A stretch of 16,167 bases of DNA. Source: Methanothrix sp. GTDB lineage: Archaea; Halobacteriota; Methanosarcinia; Methanotrichales; Methanotrichaceae. Positions 4,404-12,144 of this stretch are shown piece by piece (the first letter of the stretch is position 1; each line of letters begins with the position of its first letter). A program made the position numbers and the translations under genes. The stretch spans positions 8,502 to 24,668 of the forward strand of contig PMNG01000089.1 in assembly GCA_003162615.1 (NCBI GenBank), read 5' to 3'. The notes beneath the pieces were generated by a model, which made no database searches, had not been told where the DNA came from, and saw only the letters and a list, made by a program, of their open reading frames with translations.

Positions 4404-6476
4404 TTATCTGCTGCTCCTGATCCTCTGAGCGTGTCTGAACATGACCGAGATGGCATCGGCACACTGCTCAGGGGTGGAGTACACGGGAATGCCTGCCTTC
4501 TCCATCTTTATCACGTCCTCCATGGCAAACTCCTTTCCTGCCACGCAGGCCATAATCGGTTTGCCCTTGTAGTCTATGCTCTTCAACGAATCGACATAGG
4601 ATCCCAGGATCTCAGCCTGGAGGACAACGATGAAGCTGCCTACATCAGCGCTCTCCACTCCAATCTCGATGGTCTTCTTGACGGTCTCTCCATCCATGCT
4701 GAAGGTGTAGTCCACGGGGTTTAATCCACCCACATATTCAGGCAGCAGGCCCCTCAGCCTCTCCTTCAGAGCAGGCTCAAGGTCCGACAGCCGCATCTCG
4801 TTATCGGTTACAGCATCTGCCGAAATGACTCCAAGGGAGCCTGCGTAGGTGATGATGAACACTCCATCCCGTTCTGGCAGAGGCTGCTTGGAAACAGCCT
4901 TGGCCAGGTTGAACATGTGCTCGTAGTCACTTGCCCTGATTATCCCACCCTGCCGGAACACTCCTGAAAAGACCTGATCGTTCCCTGCTAGCGAAGCCGT
5001 GTGTGAGGTTACAGCCTTCTTTCCGGCTTCGGTTCGCCCTGATTTCAATACGATCACAGGTTTGGTCATTGAGACCTGCTTGGCCACGTCTACGAAACGC
5101 CTCCCGCCCTTGACCGACTCCAGGTACATGCAGATGACGTTTATGTTCTTGTCCTGGCTTACCTCGCTCAGCATGTCCGTCTCGTTGATGTCCAGCTTGT
5201 TCCCGATGGTTGCAACTATTCCGAAGTCCATGATCTGGCGAAGCCCCCACAGCATCCCTGCTGCGCACACTCCAGCCTGGGAGACGAGGCCTATGCTGCC
5301 TTTGCTTAGGGCGTCAACGATCCCGATGGATTGTACCATGCTGCAGTGAGTGTTTATGATTCCCGAGCAGTTTGGCCCTAGTAGGCGTACACCGTAGCTG
5401 TCGGCTATGGTCTTCATCTCCTGCTCGAGTCGTCTGCCCTCCTCGCCCATCTCAGCGAACCCCGCTGACTCAACGACTATGTATTTTATCCCGCAATTGC
5501 AGCACTCCTTCACAACGTCAGGGGTAACGCTTGCCGAGACAAGAATTATTGCCACGTCCACCGGCTCGGGGACATCGCTTATCCTTGGATAGGCCTTGAT
5601 TCCGTGAATCTCCTCAGCCTTTGGGTTTATCGGGTAGAGCTTCCCTTCGAAGTTGTGACAGACCAGATTTGTGAAGACGTTCCAGCCCAGCTTTCCGCGA
5701 GTTCCTGAAGCTCCTATCACGGCGATTGACTTCGGGTAGAAGAGGTCGTGGAGGTCCTGCTTTGGCAGAGCACGGCTGGCCTTAACCCTGGGCTCTCCAA
5801 GGATGATCCTCGCGTCCACAACCTTGTAGCCCTGAGGATAAATGAAGACCGGATTTAGGTCCATCTCCTTAATCTCCGGATTTTCCATGACCAAATCGGA
5901 TACTTTCAGTAGGAGGTCTCTCAGAGCGGGAACATCGGCCGCAGAGCCCCGGTACCCCTTTAGGAGAGCGTAGCCTTTGATCTCCTCGATCATATCCTCA
6001 GCATCGTACTCGGACAAGGGAATCGATCTGAAGGAGACGTCTTTGAGGATCTCAACGAACACTCCACCCAGGCCGAACATCATCACCGGTCCGAAAGTGG
6101 GGTCCAAGGTGACGCCGATGATCACCTCTACGCCCGGCTTTGCCATCTCCTGGACAGAGATTCCAGTCACTGTTTTATCTCTGAAAGAATTAATGATCTG
6201 GCGGTATGCCTCCCTTACCTGATCCTCGTTTCGGAGGTTCAACTTAACCCCACCGGTATCCGATTTGTGTATCACATCAGGGGATAGAATCTTCAAGGCC
6301 ACGGGAGATCTTATGGATCTGAAGAGATTCACAGCCTCGTCCTCTGACCTTGCTACCAGGGATCTAGTAGTCGAAATATCCTGACCTTCAAGGATAGCTT
6401 TGACCTCGTGCTCCATCAGGTAGACCCTGTCTTCCCGGCCAGCCTGATCCACAATTTGTTTAAATGAATTTGTCAT
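4404..6476 (-). CDS. ADP-forming acetate/acyl-CoA synthetase, beta-alpha fusion
   Basis: Nucleoside-diphosphate-forming acyl-CoA synthetase: acyl-CoA + ADP + Pi to acid + CoA + ATP, or the reverse. The chain is 690 residues, normal for one-chain forms. Residues 1-235 are the ATP-grasp beta part, with the conserved SPDVIHKSDTGG whose His70 corresponds to the beta-subunit phosphohistidine. From about 244 the CoA-binding alpha part begins (YPKSIAVIGASGTRGKLG), then LGPNCSG (366-372), the ligase domain, and VTSHTASLAG with the catalytic His492. The order is beta then alpha, opposite to many archaeal fused enzymes. The usual SQSGA loop reads SQAGV. I chose ATG 6476 (MTNSFKQ); the open frame continues 49 codons upstream to TTG 6623, but that part resembles no known extension. 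Substrate (acetate, branched or aryl acids) cannot be read from sequence. Confidence 0.9.
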   Translation of the reverse strand: MTNSFKQIVDQAGREDRVYLMEHEVKAILEGQDISTTRSLVARSEDEAVNLFRSIRSPVALKILSPDVIHKSDTGGVKLNLRNEDQVREAYRQIINSFRDKTVTGISVQEMAKPGVEVIIGVTLDPTFGPVMMFGLGGVFVEILKDVSFRSIPLSEYDAEDMIEEIKGYALLKGYRGSAADVPALRDLLLKVSDLVMENPEIKEMDLNPVFIYPQGYKVVDARIILGEPRVKASRALPKQDLHDLFYPKSIAVIGASGTRGKLGWNVFTNLVCHNFEGKLYPINPKAEEIHGIKAYPRISDVPEPVDVAIILVSASVTPDVVKECCNCGIKYIVVESAGFAEMGEEGRRLEQEMKTIADSYGVRLLGPNCSGIINTHCSMVQSIGIVDALSKGSIGLVSQAGVCAAGMLWGLRQIMDFGIVATIGNKLDINETDMLSEVSQDKNINVICMYLESVKGGRRFVDVAKQVSMTKPVIVLKSGRTEAGKKAVTSHTASLAGNDQVFSGVFRQGGIIRASDYEHMFNLAKAVSKQPLPERDGVFIITYAGSLGVISADAVTDNEMRLSDLEPALKERLRGLLPEYVGGLNPVDYTFSMDGETVKKTIEIGVESADVGSFIVVLQAEILGSYVDSLKSIDYKGKPIMACVAGKEFAMEDVIKMEKAGIPVYSTPEQCADAISVMFRHAQRIRSSR

Positions 6477-6762
6477 CTTAATCCCAATTATTTTCAATTG
6501 CTGCTTTACATAATCCCAAATGATCCGACCTTGATATCCCTTTTTGCCTAAACCAGCGGTTATGCCAATCCCATTAGCTTGGTCTGACACTCTTGCCGGG
6601 ATAGGATATGATTCAACAACCAATTCTCATCGAACAGATCAGCGTTCAATGAGCCTAATATTAAACTTTACGAACAGGATAATGGGTGGATAAGAGCAGC
6701 TTGCCCAAAATATGCAGCCTCAGAGCGATGCACTTATCTCGGAAAAAGCCCTATAACCCCTT

Positions 6763-7500
6763 ATGGATCAAGACAATGTTCAGGTCATCCTGGAGAACGA
6801 GCCAACAGTAAAGAACCCTATCCTTATCGAGGGCTTTCCAGGAATAGGCCTGGTGGGGAACATCGCCAGCCAGTACATTGTAAACGAGCTGAACATGACC
6901 TACCTGGGGGCCATGAGCTCAAAGTTCTTTCCGCCGCTGGCAGTCCTTCTTGGCGGAATTGTGAACATGCCTGTGAGGATCTACGAGCAGGCTGAAAAGC
7001 AGCTTGTGGTTATAACCGCAGATATACCGATACATCCTCTGGCCTCCTACGAGGTAGGAAAAGAGTTAGTCTCCTGGGCCGAGTCCATAAAGGTGAAGGA
7101 GATGGTCTGTATGGCTGGCATAACAGTGATGAGCGAACAGCATAGGGTGTTTGGAGCCGTCAGCACGAAGGACATGCTTGACAGGATAAAGGACAAGGCG
7201 GAGATCTTCGAGCTGGGAACAATAACAGGAATAACAGGAAGCATAATGAACGAGTGCAGAATCAGGAAGATGCCAGCCATTTGCCTTCTGGGGGAGACGG
7301 CGTCCGTTGAGCCGGATCCCAGGGCGGCCATTGCCGCAGTGGAGACGCTGAACAAGATCTACGGCCTTGGTGTGAGCACAGCCAAGCTCGCGGAGCAGGC
7401 TGACCAGATCGAAGTTCAGATGCACCAGCTTGCCCAGCAGCTCAAGGCAGCATCGCCCGAGGAGCAGCAGTTGCCCAAAGAATTCCCCATGTACGGGTGA
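6763..7500 (+). CDS. PAC2-family proteasome assembly chaperone homologue
   Basis: 245 residues, COG2047/PAC2 family. The N-terminal segment PILIEGFPGIGLVGNIAS (residues about 19-36) is the family signature, followed by ASYEVGKELVSWAE and the conserved GTITGITGSIMNEC stretch. The last 40 residues are Gln-rich and helical, ending EFPMYG. The C-terminal M-Y-G fits the HbYX motif (hydrophobic, Tyr, any) by which archaeal PbaB-type chaperones and proteasomal ATPases dock onto 20S alpha rings. The role is thus inferred to be assembly or regulation of the proteasome in the cytoplasm. Its stop codon overlaps the start of the DUF473 gene, so the two are translationally coupled. Start at ATG 6763 gives the normal N-terminus; no clear Shine-Dalgarno is seen. 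Confidence 0.88.
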   Translation: MDQDNVQVILENEPTVKNPILIEGFPGIGLVGNIASQYIVNELNMTYLGAMSSKFFPPLAVLLGGIVNMPVRIYEQAEKQLVVITADIPIHPLASYEVGKELVSWAESIKVKEMVCMAGITVMSEQHRVFGAVSTKDMLDRIKDKAEIFELGTITGITGSIMNECRIRKMPAICLLGETASVEPDPRAAIAAVETLNKIYGLGVSTAKLAEQADQIEVQMHQLAQQLKAASPEEQQLPKEFPMYG

Positions 7501-7895
7501 TGCAAATGATCTACGTCGCGCTAACGGGAATTGCCAGGCACGTGATGAAGGAGCTCCTGGCTGCCAGGGTCAGGACTGTTGAGATCAGAAGCCCCAACAA
7601 CTTCGTAGCTCTGCTCAACTCCAAGCCTGGGGATAAGATATTCTTGACCGAGTCCAGCGCCCCGGACATTCTCCTGGGCACCAACGGGCTAATAGCCAGC
7701 GTAATGGGAATACAGATGATAACTCACAGGGTGATCCAGTCCAGCGAAGACTACTACGAGGAGAGAGAGGCCCAGGCTGCTCGGGTCCAGCTCCAGCTTG
7801 CGGGCATGGGGCGAGTCAGAAAGGTATCATCCTTCGAGGTGGGAGAGCCTCTGGAACTGGAGGTAGACCAGGTTAAGTACTGCGATGCAGGATGA
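7500..7895 (+). CDS. DUF473 family protein
   Basis: 131 residues from ATG 7500, matching the archaeal DUF473 family: IYVALTGIARHVMKELL at the start, then RTVEIRSPNNFVALL, the PGDKIFLTE turn, and GTNGLIASVMGIQM, with a beta-rich C-terminus. Length is typical. Function is unknown; the family is largely confined to methanogens and relatives. The start overlaps the TGA of the PAC2 gene (tgatg), showing coupling; GTG 7497 and ATG 7506 are alternative starts, the latter giving the more typical MIYVALTG. The conserved pairing with a proteasome-assembly homologue suggests a shared process, which is inference. Confidence 0.85.
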   Translation: MQMIYVALTGIARHVMKELLAARVRTVEIRSPNNFVALLNSKPGDKIFLTESSAPDILLGTNGLIASVMGIQMITHRVIQSSEDYYEEREAQAARVQLQLAGMGRVRKVSSFEVGEPLELEVDQVKYCDAG

Positions 7896-8089
7896 GGATC
7901 GCAGTACTATTCACCTTTTCAGATATATGCTGGAGAACGGACTTCAAGACGGAGATATATACATCCAATCCAAGCACTCTAAAAGGCCCAAATCTCTGGC
8001 AACCACGTGGTCTCCGTCTTCAATCTTTCTTCTCACAAGCCATGTCCACTTAACCATGGCTTTGGTCTACCTGTATCGCTTATCTGCTT
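7896..8089. other. Gap with two overlapping short frames, no supported gene
   Basis: ATG 7892 overlaps the DUF473 stop (atga) and opens a 53-codon frame to TAA 8051-8053. ATG 7885 opens another frame to 8154. Neither has recognisable motifs, so I do not call either. Confidence 0.3.
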
Positions 8090-8359
8090 CTAGGATCTGC
8101 TCAGGACTTTGGCCTTTGCCTTTGTCTCATCCAGGACTCTTTTATGCCGAATAATAGCCAGAAATATACATCCTATGGCCAAACTATGAATAAAGAGGAA
8201 CTTAAACCTGTTAAAGCTCCGCTTTCGGGCCATCGGAATGAAAAATGCGATTTGAAGGACTAAACCAATAAGATCACCTACCTTTAAGCCAAAAAAACTG
8301 GATGCAATTGCGAAAACTATCCAGAGCAGGAAGCTTATTAGAATGCTGGGATCGATCAT
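8090..8359 (-). CDS. Small predicted membrane protein
   Basis: 89 residues from ATG 8359 (GTG 8371 is upstream and in frame). There are two or three hydrophobic segments: ILISFLLWIVFAIASSFFG, LIGLVLQIAFFIPM, then a basic loop ARKRSFNRFK and FLFIHSLAIGCIFLAII, ending in a Lys/Arg-rich tail. It would sit in the cytoplasmic membrane with basic loops inside. No family is recognised. A Shine-Dalgarno-like ggtga precedes ATG 8359 by about 10 nt. Moderate confidence rests on the coherent hydrophobic pattern and start signal; it could have been retained by chance. Confidence 0.5.
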   Translation of the reverse strand: MIDPSILISFLLWIVFAIASSFFGLKVGDLIGLVLQIAFFIPMARKRSFNRFKFLFIHSLAIGCIFLAIIRHKRVLDETKAKAKVLSRS

Positions 8360-8435
8360 TGTTTCTTTCACCCGACCTCAAACCATGATGGCCAGTCAGA
8401 AGTGCGTATTGCAATAAAAATGCCGATGACTCTTT

Positions 8436-9152
8436 TCAGGCGTTAAAAGGGTTCCAATGAGGAAAGTGGTCTATGCTCGATCCGCCAGGCACGGGATAGC
8501 CGAATTCGCACATATTGTTGCCGCCCAAGTCCTGGCAACCTTCTGCAAGGGAACTGAAGTTGCCGTAGTAGTTCCCAACACTGCCATTATCCCATCGATT
8601 TATGCCATTGTCGTAAGCGTTTTGTTTGTAGTTGCGAATGAAGTTATTCTTAAAAATGATATTCCCGGCAGAGTCGACGAGCATAATCCCGTAACCCAGA
8701 TTGTTCCCGGCAGTGTTTCCTGTTATTGTATTGTTGTTGCCCCCGATGATGAATATGCCATTGGAGTTGTTACTTGCATTGTTATTCTCGATGATATTGT
8801 TGTTCGAAAGCACCTTTATTCCTGCTTCTTTTGATCCGTCTCCCGGCCATAGGCCGGAGTTGATCGTCCTGAACCCCTGGAGGATGATTCCATCTGTCTT
8901 AAGGGTGATAGCATTGCCACTTGCCGTGGCATCCAGAATCGGCATGCCTATGCCCCTCAATGTGATTCGCTTGTCGACATTGACATGTTCGTAGTAAACC
9001 CCACTGTGAACCTCTATGATATCCCCGGCTTTGGCTGTATAGATGGCTACTTGGATACTGCTGCCTGGGTAGACAGAAACGGTTTCGGCGTTAGCTGATC
9101 CTAGAATTGATATCAAGACACACGCGGCTGCAATCCTGAAGGGATTCATCAT
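8436..9152 (-). CDS. Secreted NosD-like right-handed beta-helix protein
   Basis: 238 residues. Residues 1-22 are a signal peptide ending in ANA, so the protein is exported. The mature chain begins VSVYPGSSIQVAIYTAKAGD and GVYYEHVNVDKRITLRGIG, the usual entry strands of NosD/pectate-lyase-like parallel beta helices. It then has repeated coils with NNNIIENN, NGIFIIGGNNNTITGN and YGIMLVDSAGNIIFKNN, the Asn ladders typical of the fold. It ends with NYYGNFSSLAEGCQD and a Cys pair. Such proteins are abundant on the surface of Methanothrix and Methanosarcina; whether this one binds carbohydrate or forms a sheath component is unknown. The start could be either of two adjacent ATGs (9152 or 9149). Confidence 0.85.
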   Translation of the reverse strand: MMNPFRIAAACVLISILGSANAETVSVYPGSSIQVAIYTAKAGDIIEVHSGVYYEHVNVDKRITLRGIGMPILDATASGNAITLKTDGIILQGFRTINSGLWPGDGSKEAGIKVLSNNNIIENNNASNNSNGIFIIGGNNNTITGNTAGNNLGYGIMLVDSAGNIIFKNNFIRNYKQNAYDNGINRWDNGSVGNYYGNFSSLAEGCQDLGGNNMCEFGYPVPGGSSIDHFPHWNPFNA

Positions 9153-9423
9153 ATCTTATAGCGTTTAGAGTTGCATAAACTTTCTGTTTAGTCGTACATG
9201 GCTTGATCCTTGGTCTTAAAATGTAGGGCGTAATGAGGGTCCTCCGAACAAACGGCATGTGCTTAAAATTGGCCGCCCTGAAGGTCATACCACATTGATC
9301 AGATGTAATGATCGACAAACTGTTATAACGACTACAAATCATCTTATTTAGCTTCACGAAGTAAGCTCCTAGAACCCAATCGATACCGATAGATTGATCA
9401 CTCTACAAATTGAACTTGGTCGG

Positions 9424-10218
9424 ATGCCCAGAGATCTTGCAGTAGTCTTCGATGTGGCAGGCACGATTCTGAAAATGTACCGGGTGGCCAAAGACATCTC
9501 CACTGGCTGCCTGATGGAGAAGGTTATAACCTCGGATCTGATCATGGAAAAAGCAGGAAGGGCGCTGGTGGTGCCCCAGCTAGACCCGATGGAAGTAACC
9601 TTGTATCCACCCGATCGGCTCCTGAGCTCAATTTTCCTAGAGGCCTCAATCGAGATAAGCTGTTGCAGCACTCCCGTTTCCAGGGAGAAAGCCATTGAAA
9701 TAGTGAGTGCATCCCAAGCGAGGGTTGCCGATGTTCAGGAAGTCTACAGTGCTGTGATTGCCAAGTGCCAAAGTAAGTACCGGACTACTGGGGTGATAGT
9801 GGATGCCGATCTGTCAGAGATCTCTCACACCATCTGCACGTCAGGCACTCCTTTCTCCGGCCTCACCCAGGTACTTTCGGAGCTTCAAAAGATCGAGGCG
9901 GATTTGTATATCGCATCGGGGGATAGCATGAGAAGCCTGCTCTGCCTCGTGGATTACGGCTTTCAACTAGATCGCATTTACCCGGTGTCCAGCCCAGAGC
10001 GCAAACGGAACATCGTAGTGGAGCTGAAGCAGAGTTACGGAACGGTAGTGATGATAGGGGATGGTCTAAATGATCTGCATGCTCTCAAGGCAGCAGACCT
10101 GGGTGTGCTGACAATTCAGCAAGACAGTCATCCCTTATCCTGTCTCTTCCAAGCGGCCGACACCGTAATCGAGGATATACAAGAGCTTCCACAGCTTCTT
10201 AGAAGCAACCTTAGGTAA
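9424..10218 (+). CDS. HAD-superfamily hydrolase with DVAGT motif
   Basis: 264 residues from ATG 9424. The four HAD motifs are visible: motif I FDVAGT (Asp10), motif II IASGDS (about 165-168), motif III Lys194 in PERKRN, motif IV MIGDGLNDLHALKAADLG (about 211-228), the last close to P-type ATPase phosphorylation domains. The about 140 residues between motifs I and II form an insert that would be a cap domain. Motif I lacks the second Asp (DxDGT) that phosphatases use as acid/base and has Ala, as in phosphonatases (DxAGT); a simple phosphatase activity is therefore uncertain. It is not a membrane ATPase because no membrane segment is present. An upstream in-frame TTG (9394) is a less likely start. 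Confidence 0.8.
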   Translation: MPRDLAVVFDVAGTILKMYRVAKDISTGCLMEKVITSDLIMEKAGRALVVPQLDPMEVTLYPPDRLLSSIFLEASIEISCCSTPVSREKAIEIVSASQARVADVQEVYSAVIAKCQSKYRTTGVIVDADLSEISHTICTSGTPFSGLTQVLSELQKIEADLYIASGDSMRSLLCLVDYGFQLDRIYPVSSPERKRNIVVELKQSYGTVVMIGDGLNDLHALKAADLGVLTIQQDSHPLSCLFQAADTVIEDIQELPQLLRSNLR

Positions 10219-10327
10219 TCCCGTAATACATGTCCACAAAATCAGCCCGTCCACAAATCCTTCGGCGAAAAGGGGAATCGTGCCTGATGTACCTATCTTT
10301 GGGTTGCCATATCCGAAGAATTTTAAG

Positions 10328-10342
10328 AAAAGTATTTATACT
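10328..10342 (+). promoter_or_regulatory. Palindromic TATA box of the regulator gene
   Basis: tatttata (10333-10340) lies inside the palindrome agtat-tt-atact (10331-10342), about 85-93 nt before ATG 10426. It predicts a leader of about 60 nt. The symmetry would allow a dimeric regulator, possibly the gene's own product, to bind over the TATA box. Confidence 0.45.
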
Positions 10343-10425
10343 AAGGTTGTTCTGTGATGTTTGACAAGTCTTTTAGAACCATTTGAGACTAGATCGAGAT
10401 AGAAAATATCAGGAGTAGCCTAAAG

Positions 10426-10983
10426 ATGTTCGAAGAGCTTTTAGAGCTATACAAAACAAAAGCAGCTGAGATAGAAAAGGAACGAAAAGAAGCTCAGGCA
10501 ATGATAACTCTTGTTTCAGCCATCGAAAAGATGTCCAACGAGCTGAACGCAAGGCAGACTGACGTTGACCTCCTGGGCAGGCTGATCGATCAGGTTGATC
10601 GCCTCTCGAAAGATGTGGCAGACCTGAAGAGCCAGCTAAAGGCCAAACAGGGACGGCAGAGCCCTGCACAGGAACTGGGCTCGTCAGAGGGCAAAGCCCT
10701 TGATGGCCACGCCAAGAGCCTGATCGATATCGTAAGCGAGAGACCTGGAAGGTACACTACCAGTGAACTGGTAGACATGCTCGGACTCAACAAGACCACG
10801 GTCATAAACGTTATGAAGCGCGCTGTGGACCTTGACCCAAGGGTGAAGCTTACCCAGGGCAAGAGACGGAAGCTTTACCTTACTTACATACCTGAGGAAG
10901 AGGGTCAGAGAAAGATGGCCGAATCTGATCCAGCAGCAGGCGACGGGGACCGGTTGAAGCTTGAGCTTATGGCCATGACTTAG
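10426..10983 (+). CDS. Coiled-coil winged-helix DNA-binding protein
   Basis: 185 residues. Residues 1-75 are a charged heptad-like helix (EELLELYKTKAAEIEKERKE, later DRLSKDVADLKSQLKAK), likely a dimerising coiled coil. After a linker rich in Gly/Ser/Gln, residues about 95-152 form a winged helix: SLIDIVSERPGRYTTSELVD, the recognition segment LNKTTVINVMKRAV, and a basic wing QGKRRKLYLTY. The last 30 residues are acidic and probably disordered. It is likely a transcription regulator or other DNA-binding protein in the cytoplasm; the target is unknown. ggag at 10412-10415 precedes the start by 10 nt. I do not recognise a named family. Confidence 0.75.
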   Translation: MFEELLELYKTKAAEIEKERKEAQAMITLVSAIEKMSNELNARQTDVDLLGRLIDQVDRLSKDVADLKSQLKAKQGRQSPAQELGSSEGKALDGHAKSLIDIVSERPGRYTTSELVDMLGLNKTTVINVMKRAVDLDPRVKLTQGKRRKLYLTYIPEEEGQRKMAESDPAAGDGDRLKLELMAMT

Positions 10984-11163
10984 ATTCGGTCGTTAACACT
11001 GTGTAAATCCATAGTCTGTTAAAGGTTGTAAGGTGCTCGTGGGCTTGGGGCCTAGGGCCCTGGCCATCTTTCATCCCAATTTTCTCGATCATCCTTTAGT
11101 CATTATATTTAGCTTTGCTCGTAGTATCTTAGAAAGTTAGTTCAGAACCTAGCGCAGTGAATA

Positions 11164-11178
11164 ATTGTTCCGAACAAT
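11164..11178. repeat. 15-nt palindrome (operator-like)
   Basis: attgttc-c-gaacaat: 7-bp perfect arms around one base. Such compact symmetry suits a dimeric DNA-binding protein better than an RNA hairpin, whose loop would be too small. Confidence 0.5.
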
Positions 11179-11180
11179 GA

Positions 11181-11227
11181 TGACCTCCATTCGTCCAAAG
11201 AAGGCTTTAAATTCGAATGGAAGGTCA
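11181..11227. repeat. Long inverted repeat / stem-loop
   Basis: Left arm tgacctccattcg (11181-11193) pairs with right arm cgaatggaaggtca (11214-11227) along 13 bp with a single bulged base, around a 20-nt loop. It begins three bases after the neighbouring palindrome. Confidence 0.6.
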
Positions 11228-11294
11228 AGGATATCCACAGCAGGTACCATTTGTTGATGTAATCACATACCCGTGCCTGAAGACATTTCAGTCG

Positions 11295-11322
11295 TAGTGC
11301 TTCTCGCAGTTGTGAAGCACTA
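11295..11322 (-). terminator. Hairpin overlapping the NAD kinase stop codon
   Basis: A 9-bp perfect stem tagtgcttc (11295-11303)/gaagcacta (11314-11322), loop of 10 nt. The stop codon of the NAD kinase gene (11320-11322) lies in the stem. It could end or stabilise that transcript; no T-run follows on the minus strand. Confidence 0.4.
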
Positions 11323-12144
11323 GGCCAGCTTGCTCTTGACTTTCTCGAAGAATCCGTCCTTGCCCACCTTAACAAACCTAGCCGGAGTATCCGCCTTGCT
11401 AATGATCAAGGAGTCGTTTATGGAGATGGTGGTCGCGCTCTGGCCGTCTACCACAACAAGCGCTTCCTTCAGAGGAAGCTTAAGCTTTACCTCGATGGTG
11501 CTGTCTCCCGGTATGACCCAAGGCCTAGAGGAGAGCTTGAAGGGAGCCATGGGTACCATGACTATGGCGTCCACCCTTGGATCCACTATTGGCCCTCCCG
11601 CAGACATGGCATAGGCTGTGGATCCCGTCGATGTCGCTATTATCACCCCGTCTGCGCGGAAGTCCTCCATCAGCGAACCATCGACGAGTATCTCGAACTC
11701 GATCATCTTGGCCGGGCTGGCCGTGATAAGAGCTACCTCGTTGGTGGCCGGTGATAGGCTTTTTCCGTTCAGCAAGACCTTAAGCCTGGACCGCTCGTCG
11801 ACCTCGAACTGGGGAATCAATTGATTCAGGGTCTTTTCCGCCTCCTTGGGCTCAACATCAACAAGGAACCCCAGGGTGCCCATGTTGATGCCTAGTATTG
11901 GAATAGGGTCGTTCATCCTGTGGATAGTTCGGAGGATGGTCCCGTCTCCCCCCACCGAGACAATGAAGTCAACCCTTTGCCTCTCCATCTCCTCTACTGA
12001 CGTTCCCTTCATCCCTAGCTGCTGGGCAACTTCTGGCTCGACGAAGATGTCGGCCTTGGACCGGAATCGGTCAGCAAGCATCCCAACAAGCCGGACAGAC
12101 TCTTCATTGTGCCTGGAGACAAAACCGATCTTAATTGGCACCAC
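11320..12144 (-). CDS. nadK: NAD kinase
   Basis: Phosphorylates NAD (or NADH) at the 2' position using ATP or polyphosphate, giving NADP(H); cytoplasmic. Motifs from the GTG 12144 start: VSVGGDGTILRT with GGDGT at about 65-69, INMGTLGFL, the NE pair in SPATNEVALI (about 135-136), and ADGVIIATSTGSTAYAMSAG (about 164-183). Length of about 274 is normal. GTG 12144 or 12141 gives the usual VPIKIGFVSR opening; ATG 12168 is in frame but would overlap the upstream gene by 38 nt. The start lies inside the 3' end of the IMPase gene, so the two are translationally coupled. In Methanocaldococcus jannaschii the same two domains are fused in one protein (MJ0917). Confidence 0.93.
   Translation of the reverse strand: MVPIKIGFVSRHNEESVRLVGMLADRFRSKADIFVEPEVAQQLGMKGTSVEEMERQRVDFIVSVGGDGTILRTIHRMNDPIPILGINMGTLGFLVDVEPKEAEKTLNQLIPQFEVDERSRLKVLLNGKSLSPATNEVALITASPAKMIEFEILVDGSLMEDFRADGVIIATSTGSTAYAMSAGGPIVDPRVDAIVMVPMAPFKLSSRPWVIPGDSTIEVKLKLPLKEALVVVDGQSATTISINDSLIISKADTPARFVKVGKDGFFEKVKSKLA

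Larger units (their letters stand above)
10984..11319. other. 336-nt gene-free stretch with inverted repeats
   Basis: No convincing gene. It holds a 15-nt palindrome (11164-11178), a 13-bp stem with one bulge (11181-11227), a small ctgaa/ttcag hairpin (11277-11291) and the start of a 9-bp stem at 11295. The two flanking genes converge, so it must hold both transcript ends. A TATA-like ttatattta lies at about 11103-11111. Confidence 0.55.

Noticed and set aside
6477..6623. 49-residue N-terminal extension of the acyl-CoA synthetase from TTG 6623
   Set aside because: It starts with a rare TTG and resembles no known extension; ATG 6476 begins the normal ATP-grasp part with the His at the expected position.
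7885..8154. 89-codon frame after DUF473
   Set aside because: No motif, overlaps both the DUF473 end and the small membrane protein on the other strand; low complexity in its second half.
9091..9357. 88-codon minus-strand frame upstream of the beta-helix gene
   Set aside because: It overlaps the beta-helix signal peptide in another frame and its composition is not protein-like.
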